From the NCBI GenBank assembly GCA_023393525.1, contig JAEWKZ010000022.1:1-64000 (forward strand): 64,000 nucleotides of DNA, in the 5' to 3' direction. The stretch's first letter is position 1. The number at the start of each line of letters is the position of its first letter. This DNA comes from Pseudomonadota bacterium (GTDB lineage Bacteria; Desulfobacterota; Desulfovibrionia; Desulfovibrionales; Desulfomicrobiaceae). Both the position numbers and the translations under genes were made by a program. Shown in pieces: positions 35,609-47,233 of the stretch. The notes under the pieces are model-generated. The model searched no databases, was not told where the DNA came from, and saw nothing but the letters and a program-made list of their open reading frames with translations.

Positions 35609-36798
35609 CACAGGTCGACCACCACCCAGGGCAGACCGTGGATGTTCAGCTTTTCCATGAACGGATCCGGGTCGAGCTGTTCCATGTTGAAAACGCCCTC
35701 GCCGCGCCATTTGCCGGTCAGCATCATCATGGCCCCGATCATGGCCGGCACGCCCGTGGTGTAGGAGATGGCCTGGGAGCCGACCTCGCGGTAGGCCTCC
35801 TCGTGGCTGCAAATATTATAGATATAGGCCTTGCGCTCCTTGCCGTCCTTGACGCCCTTCATGACGCAGCCGATGCAGGTCCGGCCTTTGGTCAGGGGCC
35901 CCAGGGATCCGGGCTCGGGCAGCACGGACTTCAGGAATTGCAGGGGCACGATCTTCTGGCCCTTGTAGTCCACGGGCTCGATGGAGGTCATGCCGATATT
36001 TTCCAGCACCTTCAGGTGGTTGAGATAGTTCTGGGAGAAGGTCATCCAGAAGCGGGCGCGCTTCAGGCCGCGGATGTTCCGGACCAGGGATTCGAGCTCC
36101 TCGTGGTACATGAGGTAGCAGTCCTTGGGGCCGATGCCCTCGGGGAAGTCGTAGCTCATGCGCCAGGACAAAGGATCGGTCTCGACCCACTCGCCCCGCT
36201 CCCAATAGCGGCCGCGTTGGGTTATCTCGCGGATGTTGATCTCGGGGTTGAAGTTGGTGGCGAAGGGCTGGCCGTGGTCGCCCGCGTTGCAGTCGATGAT
36301 GTCCAGTTCATGGATCTCGTCGAAAAGATGCTTCTGGGCGTAGGCGCAGTACACGTTGGTCACCCCGGGATCGAAGCCGGAGCCCAGGAGCGCCATGAGC
36401 CCCTTCTCCTTGAAGCGGTCCTGGTAGGCCCACTGCCACTTGTATTCGAACTTGGCCTCGTCGAGGGGCTCGTAGTTGGCCGTGTCCAGGTAATCGACGC
36501 CGGTTTCGAGGCAGGCATCCATGAGCGCAAGGTCCTGGTAGGGCAGGGCCACGTTCAGGACCAGCTTGGGCTGGAACTTCTTGATGAGAGCCACGGTCTC
36601 GGCCACGTTGTCGGCGTCCAGGGCGGCCGTCTGGATGGCGCGGCCCGTACGTTCCTTGACCGACGCGGCAATGGCGTCGCACTTGGACTTGGTCCGGCTG
36701 GCCAGCATGATCTCGCTGAAGACCTCGGGAACCTGGGCGCACTTGTGGGCGACCACATGGCCGACGCCGCCGGCGCCGATAATGAGCACTTTGGACAT
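35608..36798 (-). CDS. Carboxynorspermidine/carboxyspermidine synthase (dehydrogenase)
   Basis: NADPH-dependent enzyme of the saccharopine dehydrogenase family that condenses a diamine with aspartate semialdehyde. The 396-residue protein begins KVLIIGAGGVGHVVAHKCAQ (nucleotide-binding Gly motif), contains NVALPYQDLALMDACLETGVDYLDTANYE (cited in part) and FDPGVTNVYCAYAQKHLFDE. The genome order speA - this gene - nspC, with coupled starts and stops, assigns it to spermidine synthesis rather than lysine metabolism. Putrescine as amine acceptor would give spermidine; diaminopropane would give norspermidine. Confidence 0.92.
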   Translation of the reverse strand: MSKVLIIGAGGVGHVVAHKCAQVPEVFSEIMLASRTKSKCDAIAASVKERTGRAIQTAALDADNVAETVALIKKFQPKLVLNVALPYQDLALMDACLETGVDYLDTANYEPLDEAKFEYKWQWAYQDRFKEKGLMALLGSGFDPGVTNVYCAYAQKHLFDEIHELDIIDCNAGDHGQPFATNFNPEINIREITQRGRYWERGEWVETDPLSWRMSYDFPEGIGPKDCYLMYHEELESLVRNIRGLKRARFWMTFSQNYLNHLKVLENIGMTSIEPVDYKGQKIVPLQFLKSVLPEPGSLGPLTKGRTCIGCVMKGVKDGKERKAYIYNICSHEEAYREVGSQAISYTTGVPAMIGAMMMLTGKWRGEGVFNMEQLDPDPFMEKLNIHGLPWVVVDL

Positions 36799-36828
36799 GG
36801 CACTCCTCCTTGAAAAGGCGTTTTTAAA

Positions 36829-38796
36829 TTACAATCCGCTCGATAGTCCGGCCTGGCAGGCATCGGGATTCTCGCAGTCCCGGCCCACATTCAGATACGT
36901 GTATCCACGCATGCCCCGTTCATAGGCGCGCATGATCATGAAGCGCTCCTGGGGGCTGATCTTGCCTGTGCGTACGCCCTGCTCCGCCACCTTGCGGAAA
37001 TTCTCCAGAACCTGCTTGGGCTCGAATTCGACATAGGACAGCACGTCGGCCACGCTGTCGCCCTCCAGCTCGCGGATGAAATCGTAGGTGCCGTCCTCGT
37101 TGATGCGCACGCTGACCACGTTGGTGTCGCCGAAGAGGTTGTGCAGATCACCCAGGGTCTCCTGATAGGCCCCGACCAGAAACGCGCCCAGGTAGTAGGG
37201 CTCGCAGGGCTTGACCGCGTGCAGCTCAAGCACCCGCTTGACGCCGTGGATGTCGATGAAGCTGTCCAGCTTGCCGTCGCTGTCGCAGGTGATGTCGGCC
37301 AGGATGGCCTGCTCTTCGGGGCACTCGTCCAAGCGGTGCACGGGCATGATCGGAAAGAGGTGGCCGATGGCCCAGGCGTCGGGCAGGGACTGAAACACGC
37401 TCATGTTGCAGTAGTAGATGCTGGCCAGGGCCAGGTCCACGTCCTTGAGGGCCGAGGGCGGATTCTTCATCTCGGGCAGCTTCTCGGCGATGTTGCGGAT
37501 CACGGCCCAGAAGATGGTGTCGCTCATGGCGCGCTGACGCAGGCTGCACTGGCCGAGGCGGAAGAGCTGGCGCATCTGGTCGCGGTAATAGATGGCGTCG
37601 TTGTAGCACTCCTGAAGGTTCTTGAGCGAGAGCGAGTTGTAGACCTCAAGCAGATTGTGGATGGCCTCGGGGTCTTCCTCGTCCAGGGTCTGGGGCACGG
37701 TGCGCGTCTCCAGACGGCTGACGTCCAGGACGTTGAAGAGCAGCACCGAATAATAGGCCACCGTGGCCCGGCCGGATTCGGTGATGATGTGCGGGTGGGG
37801 CAGCTCGTGCTCGTCCACCGTGGCCATGACCGACTCGACGATGTCCGTGCAGTATTCCTCCAGGGAATAGTTGCGGCTGCTGGCGTAATTGGTGTGCGAC
37901 CCGTCGTAGTCCACGGCCAGGCCGCCGCCCAGGTCCAGAAAGCCCATGGCGCAGCCTTCCTTGGCCAGCTCGGCGTACATGCGCGCGGCCTCGTGCACGG
38001 CGGTGCGGATGTCGCGGATATTGGGGATCTGGGAACCCAGGTGGAAATGCAGCAGCTGCACGCAATCGAGCATGTTCTGGGAGCGCAGCAGGTCCAGCAC
38101 GTCCACGACCTCGGCCGTGGACAGGCCGAAGATGGACAGGTCGCCCGCCGATTCGGCCCAGTGTCCGCCCGCCTGGGTGGAAACCTTGATGCGCACGCCG
38201 ATGCGCGGCTTGATGCCCAGCGCCTTGGCCCGGTCGAGGATAAGCGGCAGTTCGCTCGGCATTTCAAGCACCAGAAAGCACAGGAAACCCATTTTGCAGG
38301 CGTACAGGGCCAGGTCGATGTAATCCTGATCCTTGTAGCCGTTGCAGACCAGGCAGGCCTTGGGATTTTTCAGAAAGGACAGCGCCGCGATCAGTTCGGC
38401 CTTGCTGCCGACCTCGTAACCGTGGTTGTAGCGGTCCCCGACCTTGGCGATCTCTTCCAGGACCTGCTGCTGCTGGTTGACCTTGACCGGGTAGACGCCG
38501 CGAAATTCGGCCTTGTACTCAAGTTCCTTGATGGCCTTGGCAAAGGAGTCGTGAAGCAGGGAAATCTGGGCGTCGAGGAGGTTCTCGATGCGCAGCAGGA
38601 CCGGCAGTCCCAGTCCGCGCTCCTGCAGTCCGCTTATAATGGAAGGGATCGGTACGCAGACATCCTTGCCGGGAAAGGGCGTGATGCCGAGCTTTCCGTC
38701 AGGGGTGACCTTGAAGTAGCCGCCGCCCCAGTTGTCCACGCCGTAGAGTTCCACGGAACGGTCCACAGTCCATTTTTCGAGATTCCGAGATCGCAT
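36829..38796 (-). CDS. speA: Biosynthetic arginine decarboxylase
   Basis: Decarboxylates arginine to agmatine, the entry to polyamine synthesis. The 655-residue protein has the length and motifs of the PLP-dependent, alanine-racemase-fold SpeA: YPVKVNQQQQVLEEI with the PLP lysine near K100, LDLGGGLAVDYDGS near 285 and a DCDG-type active-site Cys region near 500 (ITCDSDGK). GGAGGG lies 6 bp before the ATG at 38796; the longer frame to 38859 is not needed. First gene of the operon; no agmatine-degrading gene follows, so agmatine conversion to putrescine must be encoded elsewhere. Confidence 0.95.
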   Translation of the reverse strand: MRSRNLEKWTVDRSVELYGVDNWGGGYFKVTPDGKLGITPFPGKDVCVPIPSIISGLQERGLGLPVLLRIENLLDAQISLLHDSFAKAIKELEYKAEFRGVYPVKVNQQQQVLEEIAKVGDRYNHGYEVGSKAELIAALSFLKNPKACLVCNGYKDQDYIDLALYACKMGFLCFLVLEMPSELPLILDRAKALGIKPRIGVRIKVSTQAGGHWAESAGDLSIFGLSTAEVVDVLDLLRSQNMLDCVQLLHFHLGSQIPNIRDIRTAVHEAARMYAELAKEGCAMGFLDLGGGLAVDYDGSHTNYASSRNYSLEEYCTDIVESVMATVDEHELPHPHIITESGRATVAYYSVLLFNVLDVSRLETRTVPQTLDEEDPEAIHNLLEVYNSLSLKNLQECYNDAIYYRDQMRQLFRLGQCSLRQRAMSDTIFWAVIRNIAEKLPEMKNPPSALKDVDLALASIYYCNMSVFQSLPDAWAIGHLFPIMPVHRLDECPEEQAILADITCDSDGKLDSFIDIHGVKRVLELHAVKPCEPYYLGAFLVGAYQETLGDLHNLFGDTNVVSVRINEDGTYDFIRELEGDSVADVLSYVEFEPKQVLENFRKVAEQGVRTGKISPQERFMIMRAYERGMRGYTYLNVGRDCENPDACQAGLSSGL

Positions 38797-39129
38797 CAAA
38801 ACCCTCCGCCATCGCGCCTGTAATGAAGTGACTGCAAAAACCGGCCATGCCATTCCCAACTATTTGAAAGAAATGGATTTCCGGTTTGAGAAAATTGACC
38901 GTGCCCGGCGTTTATCCGTCTTTTCGCAGCGGTGACCGCAACCTGCGGCCCAGGCTGGAATCCGGGCCAGCGCCCCCCTCTAAACAGCCGGGGGCAAGCC
39001 GTCAATAAATCTTGTGCCGCGCTGGCCGCCCGTGTGCTTCCGCCCGAGTGGGCGCCAAAAAATTCGACTTTGCCTTGGGCGCGGGCTTGGGCTATCTGCC
39101 ATGTTCCACTTCACGCGCAGGAGAACGCA
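38797..39129. other. Divergent gap between speA and mntP
   Basis: About 330 bp. A G/C hairpin (GCCCCC and GGGGGC around 38970-38995) and a smaller one (GGCTGG / CCAGC around 38950-38973) may form in an mntP leader. I looked for the Mn2+-sensing yybP-ykoY riboswitch that often precedes mntP and could not match its conserved internal loop, so no riboswitch is called. Confidence 0.4.
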
Positions 39130-39690
39130 ATGCCATTTTTCGAAATTCTGGCCGTGGCCGCCGCCCTGGCCATGGACGCCTTCGCCGTGGCCATCGCCTC
39201 GGGCGTGGCGCTCAAAGCCGTGACCGGCAGGCAGACCTTCCGGCTGGCCTGGCATTTCGGCCTGTTCCAGGCCGGGATGCCGATCATCGGCTGGTTCGGC
39301 GGCATCCTCGTGCGCGACTATTTCCTGCGCTTCGGCCACTGGATCGCCTTTACCCTGCTCCTCTATATCGGAGGACACATGCTCTGGGAAGGGCTGAGCA
39401 AGAACGAAGACGACGTCTGCCAGGACCCGACCGCAGGCTCAAGGCTGATCATGCTCTCCGTGGCCACCAGCATCGACGCCCTGGCCGTGGGCTTCACCAT
39501 GGCCATGCTCGGCATGTCGATCTGGTTCCCGGCCCTGGTCATCGGCGTGGTGGCCCTGCTCTTCACCGCCGCCGGCATGCACATGGGCAGATTCCTGGGC
39601 TGCCGCACCCGCCTGGGGCACTACGCCGAAGTACTCGGAGGCCTGGTGCTCATGGGCATCGGGGGCAAGATATTGTGGCAGGGGATGTGA
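39130..39690 (+). CDS. mntP: MntP manganese efflux pump
   Basis: Six-helix inner-membrane protein of 186 residues that exports Mn2+. It has the two internally repeated DUF204 halves, each with the AMDAFAVAIASG-type motif: AMDAFAVAIASGVAL near 14-28 and TSIDALAVGFTMAML near 114-128. The acidic residues in these motifs are the proposed ion pathway. The ATG at 39130 follows GGAG; the long open frame from 38932 is non-coding. A C-terminal HxGRFLGCRTR stretch carries the only Cys. It converges on the gene at 39704 with a 13-bp gap. Confidence 0.93.
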   Translation: MPFFEILAVAAALAMDAFAVAIASGVALKAVTGRQTFRLAWHFGLFQAGMPIIGWFGGILVRDYFLRFGHWIAFTLLLYIGGHMLWEGLSKNEDDVCQDPTAGSRLIMLSVATSIDALAVGFTMAMLGMSIWFPALVIGVVALLFTAAGMHMGRFLGCRTRLGHYAEVLGGLVLMGIGGKILWQGM

Positions 39691-39703
39691 AAAAGAAGGA
39701 GAA

Positions 39704-40288
39704 TCACTCTTTTTCAAAATCCTTTCGTATCTTTCGCAGTTCCCGCTTGTAGCCTTGCGCGTCCCCGTAATCCACGAACCTGTCGTAGCGGGAATGGGTG
39801 CTTTTGGGCAGCCTGGCGTGACGGATGGGGCACCAGTACTGTTCCGTGCGCGCGGCGATTTCACGCAGATAGGCCATGAGCCCGTTGAAGTAGCTGCAAT
39901 ACATGCAATTGCACTTCTCGACCCAGTTCAGATACTTGAGCTTGTGGCGGTCGAAAACGATATAGTCGCCCCGCCTGACGCGCGGAATGCCGTAAATCGG
40001 GAAGCAGATCAGCTGGTAGAAAATGACGAAGAAATCGAGCGCCATGGCCGGAATGAGCGCGAACCAGATGACCGGGATGGTCAGGATCTTGAAAACACCC
40101 GACTCGTAGACATAGCTGGTCCACCTCGTGACCAGGGCCCTGTGCGCCTCCTGCACCTCGCGGCTGAATCGGACCCGCTTTTTTTCCACCGTGTAACGGA
40201 ATTCCTGCTGCTTGGCCGCCAGCTCCCGACGCAGCTCCTGCTCAAGCTCCTCAATCCTGTCCCGAATTTCCTGGAACGTGTCCTTCAT
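39704..40288 (-). CDS. Conserved membrane-anchored protein, unknown function
   Basis: 194 residues, no family I can name. The N-terminus (1-50) is a strongly charged coiled coil (IRDRIEELEQELRRELAAKQ). A hydrophobic hairpin follows (about 67-100), with LTIPVIWFALIPAMALDFFV and LICFPIYGIPRV. The C-terminal half has a Cys group CNCMYCSYFNG (about 127-137), with W-C at about 157, and is rich in aromatic and basic residues. The Cys pattern could bind zinc or an Fe-S cluster. The gene is transcribed divergently from the aldehyde ferredoxin oxidoreductase. Confidence 0.7.
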   Translation of the reverse strand: MKDTFQEIRDRIEELEQELRRELAAKQQEFRYTVEKKRVRFSREVQEAHRALVTRWTSYVYESGVFKILTIPVIWFALIPAMALDFFVIFYQLICFPIYGIPRVRRGDYIVFDRHKLKYLNWVEKCNCMYCSYFNGLMAYLREIAARTEQYWCPIRHARLPKSTHSRYDRFVDYGDAQGYKRELRKIRKDFEKE

Positions 40289-40468
40289 TGCCTCTCCCTG
40301 ATTTGCGTTTCTCCCTGACTATACTCTCACGCCTCGCGCCACAACCCGTTCCAATACTCTTGAAGCCGGACCGGTCCCGTCTAGGCAAGGCGTGCGCGGT
40401 CTGGTATGCTGGAAAAAAATCCGCGCGGAAAACGCCAACCGCACAACCTCTGTCCACTGGAGGATGCC

Positions 40469-42412
40469 ATGCACGCCTGGACCGGACGCATCATAGAGAT
40501 CGACCTGACCGCGGGCGCGGTCCACTCCCGGGAATTGCCGCGCGAACAAGCCCTGGCTTTTCTGGGAGGGCGCGGATTCAACTCGAAAGTCCTCTTCGAC
40601 CGCGTCGCGCCGGGACTCGATCCCCTCTCCCCGGAAAACGTCTACTGCATCGCGCCCGGCCCCCTGTCCGGCACGGTGCTGGGCATGACCAGCCGCATGG
40701 AAGTCTCGACCCTCTCCCCCTATTCGGGCATCCTGGGAGACGGCAACGCCGGCGAGCGTTTCGCCACGGTCATGAAACGCGCCCGCGCCGACCAGATCAT
40801 CATCACCGGCCGCGCCGCCACGCCCAGCTACCTTTTGGTCACACCGGAAACGGCCGAACTGCATGACGCCTCCGGCCTGTGGGGCAGGAACTGCTGGGAA
40901 ACGACCGACCTGCTTCTGGCCAAACACGGCCAAAAAGCCTCCGTGGCCTGCATCGGACAGGCCGGCGAAAACCTGGTCCGTTTCGCTTCGACCATCGTCG
41001 ACAAATACGCCTCCGCCGCCCGGGGCAGCGGCGCGGTGCTCGGGTCCAAGAACCTGAAGGCCGTCGTGGTCGCCGGAAATCATGCCGTGACCCTGGCCGA
41101 TCCGGCCACGTTCAAGGAGCTGGCCAGGCTTGACCGGGAATTTTTCGCCACGGACGAATTCCAGCGAAACGTGGCCTCCAGGTACGGTTCGCACCACGGC
41201 ATGAGCGAGTGGCGGCCCGGTTTCCGCAATTATTCGAAATATCTCGAGCCGGGCGAAGTTCCGCCCGCCCTGCGGCCCGAGGCATGGAAACGGTACGAGA
41301 TCGGTCGGACGGGCTGCGGCAATTGCTCCGTGCGCTGCAAGAACGTGTACGAAATTCCCGAAGGAGCGCGCAAAGGCGAACGCGGCGAGGCCCTGGAATA
41401 CGAATCCATCTTCTGCATGGGCACCAACTGCGGCGTGACCGATCCCGTGGCCATCATGGAGATGAGCAACCTCGGAGACATCTACGGGCTCGACGTCATT
41501 CCCCTGGGCAACGCCATGGCCCTGGCCAAGGACCTCTTCGCGCGCGGTCTTCTGACCCGCGAGCAGACCGGCGGCCTCGACCTGTCGTGGGAAAATATCG
41601 AAGATCAGGTCGAGCTGGTCCACCTCACGGCCTTGCGCGAGGGCTTCGGCAACATCCTGGCCGAAGGCATGCTCTCCATGGCCAAGCTCCTCGGACCCGA
41701 AGCCATGCGCTACTGCTACCACGTCAAGGGATTGAGCCGCGGCCCGTACCCGGCCGGTCTGTTCGCCCTGGCCCATGCCACCTCCACACGCGGGGCCGAC
41801 CACCTGCGCGGCCGAAGCTGGGCCTACGGCGAGAACGACCCGGAACTCTACCCCAAGCTTCAGGCCTCCGGCGCCATGCACGCCGACATGGACGACCCGG
41901 TCCAGGCCATCATCCTGTCCGAGCGGGTCTGCACCCTGGCCGACGCCGTGGGCCGCTGCAAGGGCGCGGTCAACTCCTGGGCCAACGCCCTGCCCCTGGC
42001 TTGGAAATACCCGCTTTTCGACGGCCTGGCCCGCGTGCTGAACGCGGCCACGGGAGAATCCTTTTCCGAGGCAAGCCTCATCGAAGCGGCGGACCGCATC
42101 TACACGCTGGAAAAAGCCTTCAACGCCCGCCAGGGCATCACCAGCGCGCACGACTCCATCCCCCTCAATCCGGACCACTACTCCCCGGAGGAAATGAAAA
42201 AGGAAGAGGGCAGGCATCGCGACCTTCTGAACCGTTACTACCGATTGCACGGGCAAGACCCGCGCACGGGGATGCCTGCGCTTGAACGCATGGAACAGCT
42301 CGGGCTGGGCGCGGAAGGACGGCGCCTGCACGAGGATGGCCCCTACCCCGAATGGACGGGCCCGCCCCTTCGCCCCCTGGACGGCTACCCGCATGGCGGA
42401 ACGCGGGCCTGA
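40469..42412 (+). CDS. Aldehyde:ferredoxin oxidoreductase-family tungsten/molybdenum enzyme
   Basis: Oxidises aldehydes to acids with ferredoxin as electron acceptor, using a bis-pterin W or Mo site plus one [4Fe-4S] cluster. The 647-residue protein starts MHAWTGRIIEIDLTAG and has GGRGFNSKVLFD, GPLSGT and PYSG motifs of the N-terminal AOR domain. Cluster ligands C-x2-C-x3-C lie in TGCGNCSVRCKN (about 285-296), with the distant Cys in RVCTLADAVGRCKG. GGAGG precedes the ATG at 40469; the frame from 40406 has no site. The reverse reaction (acid reduction) is also possible. No accessory gene is adjacent. Confidence 0.92.
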   Translation: MHAWTGRIIEIDLTAGAVHSRELPREQALAFLGGRGFNSKVLFDRVAPGLDPLSPENVYCIAPGPLSGTVLGMTSRMEVSTLSPYSGILGDGNAGERFATVMKRARADQIIITGRAATPSYLLVTPETAELHDASGLWGRNCWETTDLLLAKHGQKASVACIGQAGENLVRFASTIVDKYASAARGSGAVLGSKNLKAVVVAGNHAVTLADPATFKELARLDREFFATDEFQRNVASRYGSHHGMSEWRPGFRNYSKYLEPGEVPPALRPEAWKRYEIGRTGCGNCSVRCKNVYEIPEGARKGERGEALEYESIFCMGTNCGVTDPVAIMEMSNLGDIYGLDVIPLGNAMALAKDLFARGLLTREQTGGLDLSWENIEDQVELVHLTALREGFGNILAEGMLSMAKLLGPEAMRYCYHVKGLSRGPYPAGLFALAHATSTRGADHLRGRSWAYGENDPELYPKLQASGAMHADMDDPVQAIILSERVCTLADAVGRCKGAVNSWANALPLAWKYPLFDGLARVLNAATGESFSEASLIEAADRIYTLEKAFNARQGITSAHDSIPLNPDHYSPEEMKKEEGRHRDLLNRYYRLHGQDPRTGMPALERMEQLGLGAEGRRLHEDGPYPEWTGPPLRPLDGYPHGGTRA

Positions 42413-42642
42413 ATTACGAACGCCGGAAATCTTCAACAACATTGGACCATTGACTCCGCAGGACAGCCAAGGCAGGTATGTCATACGCTTGTGTCATACA
42501 CAGAAAGCCCATGACGCGCCGCATTCCGCATGAACGGACCGCAAGACGGAGCACGGCGGAACGCTCTTGCCCACGCAACCGCGGTGATGCTACAGACACC
42601 CATGGCCGCCCCCGGCCCGCACCTTTTGCCCGGAAACGGTTC

Positions 42643-45912
<3,270 letters not shown>

Positions 45913-45987
45913 ACGAACGACAGGATTTCAACATATCAAGGCCTACATGACACTCATCGCGCGCACGCCGAAAAAGCGGAACACCCC

Positions 45988-47076
45988 ATGAACATCCTGG
46001 TAATCGACGACGAAGACGGACTGCGCCGCTCCCTGTGCGCGTATCTCGAAGACCTCGGATACGACACCATCGACGCGGCCAACGGAAAAGAGGGGCTCGC
46101 GGCCCTGCGCGCCTCGCTGTCGGATCTGGCGGCCGTCATCGTCGATCTGAACATGCCGGTCCTGGACGGCTACGGATTCCTGGACCAGGCACGGGTCGAA
46201 GCGCCGGAACTGCCCATCATCGTGCTCTCGGGCGTGGGAGTGGTCGATGACGCCCTGCATGCGGTGAGGCTCGGGGCATGGGATTTTCTGACCAAACCCC
46301 TGCACAATTTCAGCGTCCTCGAACACACGCTGAACAAGGTCATGGAAAAGGCGCGGCTGATCAGGGAAAACCGGATCTACCAGACCAGCCTCGAACAGCT
46401 CGTGCATGAGCGCACCGCCGAACTGGAGCGCACCCGCCGCCAGATCATGCACCGCCTGAGCCGCGCCGCCGAATACAAGGACAACGAAACCGGCCACCAT
46501 GTCATCCGGGTCGGCGAGATCGCCGCAGTCCTGGCCCTGGCGCTGGGGCTGAGCGAAACCGACTGCGCCAATCTGCGCGACTGCGCCCCGCTGCACGACA
46601 TCGGCAAGATCGGCATTCCCGACGAGGTGCTTTTGAAACCCGGCAAGCTCGATCCCCAGGAATGGAAGATCATGCAGCAGCACTGCATGTTCGGCTGTGA
46701 AATCCTGGGTCCCCTGACCAGCAAGGAGGAGGCGCATTCAAGCTGCGAACAGTGGGACACGCGGGATGCGGGCGGCAACGAGCTGCTCGACCTGGCCCGC
46801 ACGCTGGCCCTGCTGCACCACGAGCGATGGGACGGCAGCGGCTATCCCTTCGGACTGGCCGGCGAGGCCATTCCTCTCGCGGCCCGCATTGTCGCGGTGG
46901 TCGACACCTACGACGCCCTGGCCAGCGAACGGCCCTACAAGGAAGCCTTCCCGGAGGAAAAATGCCTGGCCATCATCCGCGAAAGCTCGGGCAGCCATTT
47001 CGACCCGGAAGTGGTCAAAGCCTTTTTCGCCAACATCGACCACATACGGACCATTCGCAGGCAGTGGCACGACTAG
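45988..47076 (+). CDS. Response regulator with HD-GYP output domain
   Basis: Probable cyclic di-GMP phosphodiesterase under phosphorylation control, 362 residues. The receiver (1-120) has D7-D8-E9, phospho-acceptor D53 and the KPL lysine near 104. A coiled linker (about 125-150) follows, then the HD-GYP domain: KDNETGHHVIRVGE, catalytic H203-D204 in APLHDIGKIGIPDEVLL, and the signature in HHERWDGSGYPFGLAGEAIP. All the metal-binding residues of the family are in place. It follows the large sensor kinase gene and precedes a GGDEF-EAL protein. Confidence 0.92.
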   Translation: MNILVIDDEDGLRRSLCAYLEDLGYDTIDAANGKEGLAALRASLSDLAAVIVDLNMPVLDGYGFLDQARVEAPELPIIVLSGVGVVDDALHAVRLGAWDFLTKPLHNFSVLEHTLNKVMEKARLIRENRIYQTSLEQLVHERTAELERTRRQIMHRLSRAAEYKDNETGHHVIRVGEIAAVLALALGLSETDCANLRDCAPLHDIGKIGIPDEVLLKPGKLDPQEWKIMQQHCMFGCEILGPLTSKEEAHSSCEQWDTRDAGGNELLDLARTLALLHHERWDGSGYPFGLAGEAIPLAARIVAVVDTYDALASERPYKEAFPEEKCLAIIRESSGSHFDPEVVKAFFANIDHIRTIRRQWHD

Positions 47077-47233
47077 GCCAGGCCGGACATCCCATGGACA
47101 TGCGCCAGACACACGCCAAGCCGCCACTCGACAGAGGAGGAACCACGGGCATGAACGTCCCGGGTCCCGCGTCGCGCTTCCACGCGCTCGAAACGACCGT
47201 CGCCCGGACGGCAAGGACTCAGCAGAGGCGACG

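Noticed and set aside
38797..39129. Mn2+ riboswitch (yybP-ykoY) expected before mntP
   Set aside because: Hairpins are present but the conserved internal-loop sequences could not be found.
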